A DNA stretch of 33,190 nt from Chloroflexota bacterium (GCA_021814145.1 JAKAIY010000025.1:1-33190); one strand, 5' to 3'. Shown: positions 22,831 to 32,260, counted from the stretch's first letter. Numbers and translations: made by a program. The notes: generated by a model not told the origin, from the sequence alone.

Positions 22831-25467
22831 ATGACAGGCGTCCGCAATGCCGGGACGCGCAGGAGCATGCGCGCGATCCCGCTCACCCAGCGTCAGCGGA
22901 AGCATGGCATCCCAACGGGCATGATTTCCCAGCGCCCCCAGGGCGCGCCCAAACGGCGAAAAGACGCCCGTCCGGAGCGCATGCGGCCCGATCTCATCCT
23001 ACCCGCGCCCACCGCATCTGTCGAGCTTTCCGCGCCCACCGCGCCGCTCATCACCCCAGACCCCATGCCCGCGTTACCGTCCGATCCCATCGCCGGAAGC
23101 GCCGCCGCCCCGGAGCTTAGCGCCCCCGAGCCGCCAGCGGATGCGCTGGACATGCTGGATACGACGTGGCTGGGCATAATTCCGAAAGCGGAGACGGAGC
23201 CTGAGGCCATGTCCCCTGCTCCAGAGCACGGCGCGCTGACCACCAGCGACCCTGCGGCGCCACGCCGCGTGAAAGTTCGCGTGCGGCGCAAGCGCCCGAC
23301 GCCAGCGCCGCGGAGCGCGGGCCCCAGCGAGGTCAACGCGGAGATGGAGGAGACAGTCATTCTTCCTACGCTCGCGTCACAAGACAACGCGCCTGGTCTC
23401 ACGCTCAACATCACGTGCGATGGCGAGACGGTCACGCAGACCCTCCCCATGGAGGCGCCGCCCGCTCAGGACGCCGCGCTCGACGCCGAGACCACCCCGC
23501 TCGATCCCTCCACCACAACGGGCGCGCCGGATGAGCCGCCCGCGCCGTGCGACACCGCTCCCGCGGGCGAGCCCGAAGCGCCCGAAGCGCCCGAAGCGCC
23601 GCAAACGGAGCCAGAGCCAGAGCCACGCCTGGCTGTCACGACACGCAAGCTGCCGACACTGGCGGTTATGGCCGCGCTGGCCTCGCGCGCCGAGACGCGT
23701 GAGGAGGAGGAAAAAGCCAGCGAGAAGCCAGACAGCGATGAGCCACGCGCAACAGAACCACCCCAGTGGCCCGACGCCGTGGACGCTTCCGCTGAAGAGC
23801 CTGACGCCGCCTCCGATGAGAGTGACGAGAAGCTCCTGAGCGATCTGCGGGCGATGCTGAGCGGCTCGTCTACGCCGCTTCCCACGTCCACCCGCGATAC
23901 GCGCCCGGGCGCGCGTGGCGCCCGCTCCACAACCCAGCCACTCGCGCCAGACGATGCTTCCGGCAAGCGCGGCATGTGGTGGCTGAAAGCGCTCCACCAG
24001 CCGCAAGGGGAGCGCGCGACGCCAGACGGCGCGACGCTCGACGCTGGAGGCGAACCCCCCACCGGGCCGCTCTGGACAGCGCCAGAGACCGCGCCGCGCG
24101 CCCGCCCGATCACGCAGCCGCCCGCGCCGCGCCGCGCGCCCGTTGTCACGCGCCAGCTTGAGCGGGAAGCGGCGATCATGGACGAGCGGCCACAGTTCCC
24201 CCGCCCGTGGCCATCAGGCGCGCGCATGGACACGAAAGAACAGGGAGAGGGGCTGTCAACGCTTCTCACCTGGGTTGGCGCCGCCCACGCCGCGCTCTGC
24301 GGAACTGGCGCGTTCGTGGCGGCGATCGCGCTGCTGAACGGCTCAGCGGGTGAGCGGGCGGTGACGGTCTTCGCCTGGGCGGTCACGTTCGCGTTGATCG
24401 CCGGAACCGGCGCCTGGCTGGGGCACCTGGCGTGGCGAATGAGACGCGCGGGGCTGGCCACACTCTCGCTGCTGCTCTCGCAGTTTGGCCTGCTCATCTG
24501 GGCGCTCAACTTGCTGGGAGCGCGGCCGGCGCTCATGACGCTCGCCTTCTTCAGCGTCGCGCTGGCGCTGCGCGGCCTGGGGCGCCCAGCGGCGGTGATC
24601 TCCGGGCTGGCCGCGCTGGCGCTCTTCACGCTCACGCTGACGCTCAACGTAAGCGGCGTGTGGGGCCCCGCCGTCAACTTCACTGGCGCGTCCGCCGCCA
24701 TCCTGGACACCGCGCTGGTGGCGGGCGGCATGGCGCTGCTGGCGCTGGCGCTGACGAGTCTGTACGCGGCTGGCGAGCGCGAGCGGGCGCGGACACGCGC
24801 TATCGAGCGCGCCGCCCGCCTGGCCGCCCACGAGCGCGACGCGCTGCGCACGCAGACCGAGGACGACGCCAACATGCTGCGGCAAGCGCTCTCCGACGCG
24901 CTGCGTGGCGTCCCGACGGAGGGCATGCGGGCGCGCGGCGCGCTCAGCCCGCTGGCCGAGCAGGTAAACGTCGTGGCGGAGCGGCTCGTTGATCTCTCTT
25001 ACGATCGCGAGGAGCGCAAGCGGCTGGAGTCGGCGACGCGGCGGCTGATCCGTAACATCGAGCGCGCGTGGCTTGGCCTGTCGTGGGAGTGGCCCGAGGC
25101 CAGCGGCGTCATCATAGATGACCTGATCGCGCTGCTGCGCACGCCACCCAGCGAGCCAGCGCAACTACCGGAAGATACAACGCCCACCGCCCAGCTCGTG
25201 GCGCCGCATCTCTACCGCGCCTGGCAGCCCGGCGCCTCCATCCCCTCGCAGCCGCTCACCCCGCCCTCGCAGCCGCTCACCCCACAGCCGAGCCTCTGGC
25301 CCGACCGCTCGACACCCTCGCAACCCTCGGGCGTGTGGCAAAGCCTCTGGCCCAGTGAGCCGGGGCCAGCGACGCCGGGAACGGACCCGCTAGCGTTGCC
25401 GCCGTCACCGCGCTGGCCCGCCAGCGATCCCGGCGGCCTCAGCGGCTTCACCGGCGGCCAGCCATAA
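22831..25467 (+). CDS. Large multi-pass membrane protein with long disordered N-terminal region, function unknown
   Basis: 878 residues; start supported by GGAGGG (22817-22822). Residues 1 to about 465 are Pro/Ala/Glu/Thr-rich and probably disordered, with an Arg/Lys-rich beginning and a triple EAP repeat. Six hydrophobic segments follow (about 474-648), then an Arg/Glu/Ala amphipathic stretch (about 650-700) that may form a coiled coil, a short helical part with SYDREERKRLESATRRLIRNIERAWLGLSWEWPE, and a Pro/Ser/Trp-rich tail with SQPLTP and SLWP repeats. I recognise no family. The layout (cytoplasmic disordered arm, six-helix bundle, coiled coil) suggests a scaffold or sensor rather than an enzyme, but that is a guess. 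It is divergent from the alaX-ileS operon; the next gene on its strand is 227 bases away. Confidence 0.75.
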   Translation: MTGVRNAGTRRSMRAIPLTQRQRKHGIPTGMISQRPQGAPKRRKDARPERMRPDLILPAPTASVELSAPTAPLITPDPMPALPSDPIAGSAAAPELSAPEPPADALDMLDTTWLGIIPKAETEPEAMSPAPEHGALTTSDPAAPRRVKVRVRRKRPTPAPRSAGPSEVNAEMEETVILPTLASQDNAPGLTLNITCDGETVTQTLPMEAPPAQDAALDAETTPLDPSTTTGAPDEPPAPCDTAPAGEPEAPEAPEAPQTEPEPEPRLAVTTRKLPTLAVMAALASRAETREEEEKASEKPDSDEPRATEPPQWPDAVDASAEEPDAASDESDEKLLSDLRAMLSGSSTPLPTSTRDTRPGARGARSTTQPLAPDDASGKRGMWWLKALHQPQGERATPDGATLDAGGEPPTGPLWTAPETAPRARPITQPPAPRRAPVVTRQLEREAAIMDERPQFPRPWPSGARMDTKEQGEGLSTLLTWVGAAHAALCGTGAFVAAIALLNGSAGERAVTVFAWAVTFALIAGTGAWLGHLAWRMRRAGLATLSLLLSQFGLLIWALNLLGARPALMTLAFFSVALALRGLGRPAAVISGLAALALFTLTLTLNVSGVWGPAVNFTGASAAILDTALVAGGMALLALALTSLYAAGERERARTRAIERAARLAAHERDALRTQTEDDANMLRQALSDALRGVPTEGMRARGALSPLAEQVNVVAERLVDLSYDREERKRLESATRRLIRNIERAWLGLSWEWPEASGVIIDDLIALLRTPPSEPAQLPEDTTPTAQLVAPHLYRAWQPGASIPSQPLTPPSQPLTPQPSLWPDRSTPSQPSGVWQSLWPSEPGPATPGTDPLALPPSPRWPASDPGGLSGFTGGQP
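23572..23598 (+). repeat. Three tandem copies of a 9-bp unit (EAP-coding)
   Basis: CCCGAAGCG occurs three times head to tail inside the disordered region of the large membrane protein; a possible site of slippage-driven length variation. Confidence 0.75.
25243..25284 (+). repeat. Two tandem copies of a 21-bp unit (SQPLTPP-coding)
   Basis: The two 21-base units differ only at the last base, encoding the duplicated SQPLTP in the C-terminal tail of the membrane protein. Confidence 0.75.
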
Positions 25468-25614
25468 CGAGCTATCATCTGGGGCCGCGCGGGAAACGTC
25501 CCGGAACAACCAGGCGCCATCCCAGGCGCGGGCGATAGGCCCGCGCCACGCCCCCCATTCCACCCCACACCCCCACGAAACCCGGCGCCAGCCAGCCCTG
25601 GCGGCGTCACAGCG

Positions 25615-25644
25615 TTGCCGTTCGTGAAACACATGTTCTATAGT
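25615..25644 (+). promoter_or_regulatory. Predicted promoter of the terminase gene pair
   Basis: TTGCCG (25615-25620), 18-base spacer, TATAGT (25639-25644), 50 bases before the small-subunit start. The spacer contains AAACACATGTTC, one base off the GAAC-N4-GTTC LexA box of Gram-positive bacteria. Confidence 0.5.
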
Positions 25645-25694
25645 TGCGATGGAGCGCGGGGTCGGGGACGCATGTGGTGAGGAGGGAGAGCGCG

Positions 25695-26297
25695 ATGCTG
25701 GAGCGCGATGAAGAGCGGGTCGAGCGCGCGCTGACACGCTATCTGCATGGCCGCCGCGTGGGAGAGATCGCGGCGGAACTGGCCGTCAGCCCATCCACTG
25801 TGCGCCGCTGGATACGCGAGGCCCTGCGCTCTCTGGCGGATGACGCCCGCGCCGAGCGCGCCGCCCAGCTTCAGCGCGCCATCGAGAGCCAGCGCGCCGT
25901 GGCCAGCGCCGCCTGGGAGGCCTACGAGCGCGAGCGCGCGCTGGACGAGGCGCTGCTGCGCGGCGACCTGGACCGCGTGCGCCGCCGCGCCGTGCGGGGC
26001 GCGCGGCATGCCGCCACCGGGCGCCCGGCGTCCGGCGCGCTGGACCCACTCGCCTCTGAGGACTGCCCCCCGGTAGCCGAGGAGGAATATGAGCGGCCCG
26101 CCCGGTCTACCCAGGGCCCCCGCTACCTGCAACTCGCGCTGGCGGCGCAGCGCGAGGTCGCGCGCCTTCAGGGCCTGTACGCCAGGCTGGAGACCAGCGA
26201 CTCCGACGTGCGCATCACCGTCACCCGCGGCTCCGATGGCTCCGAGAGCGCGCCACCCGCGGCGGACGCCAGCCCTGAGGGGGAGAAGCCCGCATGA
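25695..26297 (+). CDS. Terminase small subunit-like HTH protein
   Basis: 200 residues from the ATG at 25695 with GGAGGGAGA just upstream. A helix-turn-helix occupies residues about 21-44 (RVGEIAAELAVSPSTVRRWIREAL). A long Arg/Ala/Glu-rich helical region and a short acidic, Pro-rich C-terminus follow. By itself the sequence is only an HTH protein; calling it a small terminase rests on the ATGA overlap with a large terminase gene, the size and the domain order (N-terminal DNA-binding HTH, helical oligomerisation core, C-terminal tail that contacts the motor). It would recognise the packaging site. No phage gene lies upstream. Confidence 0.7.
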   Translation: MLERDEERVERALTRYLHGRRVGEIAAELAVSPSTVRRWIREALRSLADDARAERAAQLQRAIESQRAVASAAWEAYERERALDEALLRGDLDRVRRRAVRGARHAATGRPASGALDPLASEDCPPVAEEEYERPARSTQGPRYLQLALAAQREVARLQGLYARLETSDSDVRITVTRGSDGSESAPPAADASPEGEKPA

Positions 26298-27607
26298 GCG
26301 CGCCGCGCGATGATCGTGGCGAGAGCGCGGAGGAAGCCACGCGGCTGGAGTGGGAGCTCAACCCGGCGCAGTGGGACTTCGTCCAGACGGCGGCGCGCTT
26401 TAGCTTCTATGTCGGCGGCATCGGCGCGGGCAAAACCTTCGCCGGGGCGGCGCGAGCGGTCCTGCGCATGATCGAGGACCCCGGCTCACTCGGACTGATT
26501 GGCGCGCCGACGTATCCCATGCTGCGCGACGCCACCCAGCGCGCCTTCTTCGAGCTGCTGCCGCGCCCGCTGATCCGCCGCTACCTGCGCGCCGAGGAGC
26601 GGCTGCTGCTGCGCAACGGCTCGGAGGTCCTCTTCCGCTCGCTCGACGCCCCCGACCGCGCGCGCGGCGTCAACCTCGCCTGGTTCTGGCTGGATGAGGC
26701 CCCGCTCTGCGGCTACTACGCCTGGCAGGTGCTCAAGGGGCGGCTGCGCCAGACTGGCCACCCGCTGGCGGCCTGGGCCACCGGCACACCGCGCGGGCAG
26801 GACGGCTTCGCCCGTGACTTCGAGACCCATCCCGCGCCCGACCACGCCCTTTTCCGCGCCTCCACCTGGGCCAACGCGCGCCACCTGCCGCCGGGCTTCG
26901 TCGCGGACCTGGGCTATAGCGGCGCCTTCGCCCAGCAGGAGATCGAGGGGCTGTTCGTCGCTTTTGAGGGGCTGGTCTACGCCTTCGACGCCACGCCCGG
27001 CGAGCATGTGCGCGATCCAGCGGAGCGGCCCGGCGACGCGGCGGGCTGGGCGCGCGTGATCGGCGGCGTGGACTGGGGCTATACACACCCTACCGCCGCG
27101 CTGGTCTTCGGCCAGGATGGTGATGGGCGCTACTGGCAGCTCGACGAGTTCTACCAGCGCCGCGCCAGCCTTGAGGAGGTCACGTTGCCCGCGCTGGTAG
27201 AGCTAACGCGCCGCTGGAATGTCGCCGAATGGTTCTGTGGCCCCGACGAGCCGGAGCACATCGCCGCGCTCACCGCCGCTCTGGCCCGCGCCGGGCTGCC
27301 CGCCCGCGTCACGCGCGCTGAGAACAGCGTGCGCGCCGGTATCCAGACCGTGGCGGCGCTGCTGGCCCGCCGCCCCGATGGCTCGCGCGGCCTGGTCGTC
27401 GCGCCGCGCTGCGTCCATACACTCGCCGAGTACCGCCAGTATCAGTGGGCCAGCGCGGACGGTGAGCGCGACCCCGCCGAGCAGCCGCTCAAGCAGCGCG
27501 ATGACGCGATGGACGCCACGCGCTACGCCCTGCACACCGAGCGCGTCCGCCAGCGCGCCGCCGATCTCACCAACGCCTGGCTGTCGGGACTGCGGCGGGG
27601 CGAGTGA
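26294..27607 (+). CDS. Phage terminase large subunit (packaging ATPase/nuclease)
   Basis: 437 residues, start codon overlapping the stop of the previous gene (ATGA). The ATPase half has Walker A GGIGAGKT (41-48), Walker B WFWLDEA (D134, catalytic E135) and coupling motif ATGTPRG (about 162-168). The C-terminal RNase H-like nuclease has its acidic residues: D260 in GGVDWGYTHPTAA, D318 in WFCGPDEPEH, and D403/D404/D407 in QRDDAMDATRYAL. All catalytic elements appear intact, so the gene is not obviously decayed. In a phage it would translocate DNA into a prohead and cut it, but no portal, capsid, protease or tail gene follows: the next gene is a methyltransferase on the other strand. It is a prophage remnant or a domesticated motor. 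Confidence 0.9.
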   Translation: MSAPRDDRGESAEEATRLEWELNPAQWDFVQTAARFSFYVGGIGAGKTFAGAARAVLRMIEDPGSLGLIGAPTYPMLRDATQRAFFELLPRPLIRRYLRAEERLLLRNGSEVLFRSLDAPDRARGVNLAWFWLDEAPLCGYYAWQVLKGRLRQTGHPLAAWATGTPRGQDGFARDFETHPAPDHALFRASTWANARHLPPGFVADLGYSGAFAQQEIEGLFVAFEGLVYAFDATPGEHVRDPAERPGDAAGWARVIGGVDWGYTHPTAALVFGQDGDGRYWQLDEFYQRRASLEEVTLPALVELTRRWNVAEWFCGPDEPEHIAALTAALARAGLPARVTRAENSVRAGIQTVAALLARRPDGSRGLVVAPRCVHTLAEYRQYQWASADGERDPAEQPLKQRDDAMDATRYALHTERVRQRAADLTNAWLSGLRRGE

Positions 27608-27619
27608 GCGGCGCAGACT

Positions 27620-28495
27620 TCACTTCTGCCCGTAGGCGATATAGAACGGCCACGTCAGTTTGCCGCTGGCCAGCTCGGCCCGCGCCTGGGCGAAGACTTC
27701 GTTGTGCCGCTCCTCAGTGATCAGCCCCTGGGCGATGAGGTAGCCACGCATGCCAGAGATAATGGCGAGATAGTCCGTCTCGGCCATCGCGCCCAGGCGT
27801 CCGGTCTTCTTCCCCACCGGCAACTGCACGATACGCCGCTCAACCTGCCGCGCGCCCGCCGCCCGCAGGAACTCGTCAACCCTGCTGGCGTCATCGAGAG
27901 ATATTCCGCGCTTCTGGCTCATCCGCACCCCCAGCTCGTTGAGCGCCTGGAGGCCCGGGCCACCCGGCATCATGCTCCCTTCAACTAATTCGACCCAGCC
28001 GCCGGGCCGCGTCACGCGCAACAGCTCCTGGACCTGCCGCACCCACCGGTCTGTTGGCAGCGCCGCGATCACCAGCCGCTGGTGAACGAAATCGAAGCTG
28101 TTGTCAGCGAATGGCAGCCCTTCAAGCATGTTGCCCTGCACAAAGGAAAAGTTATCGGAGCGCGCCGTGCCTGTCTCCGTGAGCGGCGTCATGTCCAGCC
28201 CCACGACATTCGCCTGCGGATACAGCGCCGCCATCTCGGCGCACCAGCGCCCCGTGCCGCAGGCGACATCGAGAATCGCGAGCGGCTGGCCCACTGGCGC
28301 GGCGAAATTGCCTTTGAGCGCGTAGCGCAGCATGTAGTGCTGAAAATCAAGCCGGTTGATTTCCTCGCCGTCGCTGGGAAGAATATAGGGGACGCCGCGC
28401 GTGAACCGCCTGCCGCCGAACAGCCGCGTTCGCGCGGAGCGCGCCTGCGCTTCGCCGCTCGCGCGCGGGCGCCGCCAGAACGTCAACCATGACAT
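27620..28495 (-). CDS. Class I SAM-dependent methyltransferase (Methyltransf_11/UbiE-like)
   Basis: 291 residues from the ATG at 28495, which has GGAGG at the right spacing (28501-28505); an in-frame ATG 12 bases upstream overlaps that site. SAM-binding motif I is ILDVACGTGRW (about 74-84), followed by NVVGLDMTP (acidic residue of motif II), FVQGNMLEGLPFADNSFDFVHQRLV and the post-motif ELLRVTRPGGWVELVE. The substrate is a small molecule of unknown identity; the C-terminal half is not diagnostic. It converges on the terminase gene with only 12 bases between stops and is monocistronic. Confidence 0.9.
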   Translation of the reverse strand: MSWLTFWRRPRASGEAQARSARTRLFGGRRFTRGVPYILPSDGEEINRLDFQHYMLRYALKGNFAAPVGQPLAILDVACGTGRWCAEMAALYPQANVVGLDMTPLTETGTARSDNFSFVQGNMLEGLPFADNSFDFVHQRLVIAALPTDRWVRQVQELLRVTRPGGWVELVEGSMMPGGPGLQALNELGVRMSQKRGISLDDASRVDEFLRAAGARQVERRIVQLPVGKKTGRLGAMAETDYLAIISGMRGYLIAQGLITEERHNEVFAQARAELASGKLTWPFYIAYGQK

Positions 28496-28627
28496 GAAGG
28501 CCTCCATCCTGACCAGCGGCCCGGCGCGCGGCCTTCCATCGCCGCATCCGCCTGGCGCCGCTGGCTCCCTATCAGGATAGCGCCGCTGTCAAGTGACGCC
28601 GCCCTGCGCCGCGCGGGCGCCTTATGC

Positions 28628-28633
28628 TACAAT
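28628..28633 (+). promoter_or_regulatory. Extended -10 promoter box of the Old Yellow Enzyme gene
   Basis: TGCTACAAT (28625-28633) is an extended -10 box (TG-n-TACAAT) without a recognisable -35, in the only AT-rich patch upstream of the gene. Confidence 0.5.
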
Positions 28634-28651
28634 TTAGAAAGTATTGAGAAT

Positions 28652-28690
28652 GCGCGGGTTTTCCGAGCCCGCGCGTCACACAGCTTTTTT
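28652..28690 (+). terminator. Leader hairpin with downstream T-run before the Old Yellow Enzyme gene
   Basis: GCGCGGG (28652-28658) pairs with CCCGCGC (28668-28674) around a 9-base loop; a run of six T follows at 28685-28690, ten bases after the stem. It lies between the promoter and the GTG start, so it may act as an attenuator. Confidence 0.4.
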
Positions 28691-28710
28691 CCGATCATCT
28701 TGATGAGTGA

Positions 28711-29880
<1,170 letters not shown>

Positions 29881-29886
29881 AGGCTC

Positions 29887-29911
29887 CCGGCGGCCCGGCC
29901 TCTGCCGCCGG
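29887..29911 (+). terminator. Terminator-like hairpin after the Old Yellow Enzyme gene
   Basis: CCGGCGGC (29887-29894) pairs with GCCGCCGG (29904-29911) around a 9-base loop, directly after the stop codon; only a short pyrimidine stretch follows. Confidence 0.5.
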
Positions 29912-30001
29912 CTTCCCACCGGACATCAGCCGCTCTTGCGCCGCCGCGTATCGTTTCATCACAGAGCGTCATTTTCATGAACGTTTTAGTGGAGGGCATG
30001 C

Positions 30002-30526
30002 ATGAACACTGTGCCAGCTTCAGTAAGCGCGGGACTGCTCATCCTTCGGCTGGTGGCGGGCCTGACCCTCGCCGCGCACGGCGCGCAGAAGGCGTTTGGC
30101 TGGTCTGGCGGCGCGGGGCTCGCCAAGACAGTGGCGAGTTATCAGGGCCAGGGGCTCAAGCCCGGCTGGCTGTGGGCAGGGCTCGCGATCCTGGGCGAGA
30201 TCGGCGGCGGGCTCTCGGTCGCCTTCGGCTTCCTGACGCCCCTAGGCGCGGCGGGCATGGTGGGCGCGATGGTGATGGCGATCTTCAAGGTAGGCTGGCG
30301 CAACGGCTTCTGGAACTCCAAGCGCGGCTACGAGTACCCGCTCCTGCTGCTCGCCTCGGCGGTGACAATCGGCTTCACTGGAGCTGGAGCGTACTCGCTG
30401 GACACGCTCCTGCGCATCCATTTGCCGCTCGATGTCTTCCTGGCTCTGGCCATCGCGGCCCTCATCACGGACGTGATCGGGCTCTCCATCAGCGGGCGCG
30501 CGGCCTCCGTCTCAAAACCAGCCTAA
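30002..30526 (+). CDS. DoxX family membrane protein
   Basis: 174 residues; GGAGGGC about 6 bases before the ATG. Four hydrophobic helices and the family pattern SAGLLILRLVAGLTLAAHGAQKAFGW, with GLAILGEIGGGLSVAFGFLTPLGAAGM in the second and third helices. DoxX proteins are small inner-membrane proteins related to the thiosulfate:quinone oxidoreductase subunit, but most bacterial members have no proven activity; in mycobacteria a DoxX protein forms part of an oxidative-stress complex. Nearby redox enzymes (the OYE upstream, a monooxygenase downstream) are compatible with a redox role but prove nothing. Confidence 0.93.
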   Translation: MNTVPASVSAGLLILRLVAGLTLAAHGAQKAFGWSGGAGLAKTVASYQGQGLKPGWLWAGLAILGEIGGGLSVAFGFLTPLGAAGMVGAMVMAIFKVGWRNGFWNSKRGYEYPLLLLASAVTIGFTGAGAYSLDTLLRIHLPLDVFLALAIAALITDVIGLSISGRAASVSKPA

Positions 30527-30567
30527 CCATCAGGGCAAGTCCCTTCACCAGCTTTCGCCCCATTCAT

Positions 30568-30648
30568 GGACGTCCGGTCATGCGCCATAAACGATGCGTG
30601 ACCGGGCGTCCGCGCGCATGCTCCCCTGGCAGCCCGGCGCGCGGACGC
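30568..30648 (+). repeat. Two mutually exclusive long hairpins sharing a middle arm
   Basis: The left hairpin pairs 30568-30583 with 30596-30611 (16 pairs, two of them G-U, 12-base loop). The right hairpin pairs 30606-30617 with 30637-30648 (12 perfect pairs, 19-base loop). The shared segment 30606-30611 cannot take part in both. They lie 42 bases after the DoxX gene and 150 bases before the next gene. They could be a terminator pair or a switch; no strong T-run follows. Confidence 0.55.
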
Positions 30649-30800
30649 GCCCACGCGGACTTCTTGCTTGCGTCGCATGCTTTCGCGGTCTGAGCCGTTA
30701 TAGCGGATGAGTGTTGTTGTGGCTGTGGAGGCTCAAGGCTGGCTGAATCTGGATGCGCTCGTTCCGCTCTCCACATGGCCCATATCCAAGGAGTTGATCC

Positions 30801-32078
30801 ATGCGAAAACGTACCGCGCTCGCTGGCGCGGTGATTTCCCTCACGGGCGTCCTGCTCGCGGCGCTCCTGTTCGGGAATGGCTGGCTGACCGGCTCCAGCG
30901 GGGCGGTCGCCCGGGCCGCTACCCAGTCCGGCGCGACATCCGCCAGCCAGAGCGGCGTCACCATCAGCGACACGCAGGCCCTTTTCTTCGTCTGGGCCAG
31001 CGGCACGCCAGCGATCCAGCGGCTGGCGGCGCAAGATTGCGCGAGCCTGGCGCTTTCCGCCCAGCAGTGCGCGCAGGTCAGCGCGGCGACACGCGCCGCC
31101 TGGCTGAATCTTGGCGCGCTTGACCCCTCGGCGGTCGGACGCCCCGACGCGCGCCCAAATCTGGCGGGGCGCGCGCAGGCGCTCGGCGCGCTCACGGCGT
31201 CGCTGACAGCCGCCACCAATGGCCATGTGGCGGCGCTGCTCGCGGCGACCCGGACCACCATGACAGAAATCAGCCAGCCACAGTGGATCAGCGCCAATGT
31301 GCTGAATGGGCAGTCCCTGCCCGCCGGGACTGTGCTGGTCTGGGCGACCTCATTCTCGCAAAAGACCCTGCCCAGCGGCCTCAACACCCGGCGCAGCCCG
31401 TATGTCGCGCTGCCTGACGCCTACCTGAAATACGCCAACTGGGGGCAGGTCTCCAATATCCCCACCATCTATCAGATGTACTATGTCCCGTCGGGAACGA
31501 CCGCGCACTGGACGGTGAACGTCGCCAACGCGCAGGGGACCCGCTCCGTCTCGAACGTGCTGGTCACTGATGTGGGGCCATGGAACGAGGACGATAACTG
31601 GTGGGACCCCAACGGGACCTCCACGACGCTGCCGGCGAGCTGCCCGGTCGCGTCGCCTCTCCCCTTCGCTGACGCCACGAGCGACGCGCTGGTGGATGGG
31701 ATCTGCCCAAGCGGGGCTGCGGGCGGAAATTACCGCCGCATCTACTACTACCTGCTCTATCAGCACTACGGGCTGCCGTTCTTCCAGAGCGCGGGCTACG
31801 CGCCCACCGGCTCCTTCGCCGACGGCTCGTGGCCAACGGCGCTGGCGCAATACTGCTCGGAAGCCGCCGCCGCCTCCACGAACGCCGATGGCGTCACCTG
31901 CTACAGCGGCGCGGCGCCCTACAATAACACGAACGGCGGCTGGCTGCGCAACAGCACATACGACAGCGGAATCACCAACCAGTCGAGCATTGACCTCAGC
32001 CCGGCGGTGGACAAGGACCTCGGCTGGAGCTACCCATCGAGCGGTCTGGTCCAGGTCACAGTGAGCGCGCTGCCCTAG
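30801..32078 (+). CDS. Secreted protein of unknown function (possible double-psi beta-barrel)
   Basis: 425 residues; AAGGAG is placed about 10 bases upstream of the ATG. The N-terminus MRKRTALAGAVISLTGVLLAALL and a following AVARAA site look like a Sec signal peptide, so it is exported. Residues about 40-150 are Ala/Thr/Ser-rich. The second half contains HWTVNVANAQGTRSVSNVLVTDVGPWNEDDNWWDP and, near the end, SIDLSPAVDKDLGW; VxDxGPWN with a later DLSP reminds me of RlpA/expansin-like double-psi barrels where an Asp acts on peptidoglycan or polysaccharide, but I cannot assign this firmly. Several Cys (about residues 80, 93, 281, 300, 354, 367) could form disulfides. Stand-alone gene, followed by a 17-bp hairpin. 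Confidence 0.75.
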   Translation: MRKRTALAGAVISLTGVLLAALLFGNGWLTGSSGAVARAATQSGATSASQSGVTISDTQALFFVWASGTPAIQRLAAQDCASLALSAQQCAQVSAATRAAWLNLGALDPSAVGRPDARPNLAGRAQALGALTASLTAATNGHVAALLAATRTTMTEISQPQWISANVLNGQSLPAGTVLVWATSFSQKTLPSGLNTRRSPYVALPDAYLKYANWGQVSNIPTIYQMYYVPSGTTAHWTVNVANAQGTRSVSNVLVTDVGPWNEDDNWWDPNGTSTTLPASCPVASPLPFADATSDALVDGICPSGAAGGNYRRIYYYLLYQHYGLPFFQSAGYAPTGSFADGSWPTALAQYCSEAAAASTNADGVTCYSGAAPYNNTNGGWLRNSTYDSGITNQSSIDLSPAVDKDLGWSYPSSGLVQVTVSALP

Positions 32079-32082
32079 GCCA

Positions 32083-32124
32083 CGCGCTCCGCGCTCCGCT
32101 CTCCCTCGCGGAGCGCGGAGCGCG
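32083..32124. terminator. 17-bp perfect GC-rich hairpin after the secreted protein gene
   Basis: Positions 32083-32099 pair perfectly with 32108-32124 around an 8-base loop; each arm contains an internal duplication of GCGCTCC. It starts 5 bases after the stop codon. No T-run follows, so it may protect the 3' end or terminate by other means. Confidence 0.6.
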
Positions 32125-32174
32125 GGTGGCGCCGGTAGTCGCGGGCCAGCTACGCCCATCTTCCACCGTTCCTC

Positions 32175-32203
32175 TTGCGCCCGCGCCCGCGCTTGCGTAT
32201 CAT
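32175..32203 (+). promoter_or_regulatory. Predicted promoter of the flavin monooxygenase gene
   Basis: TTGCGC (32175-32180), 17-base spacer, TATCAT (32198-32203), 58 bases before the start codon. Confidence 0.5.
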
Positions 32204-32260
32204 GCCAGCCAGAAGGCAGCGGCGCGCGGGCGCGCCACCGAGTCAGGGGAGACGAGCGCC

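Noticed and set aside
23466-24926. 486-residue minus-strand open frame opposite the large membrane protein
   Set aside because: Ser/Ala/Gly-rich with no motif; the plus strand has the ribosome binding site and clear membrane segments.
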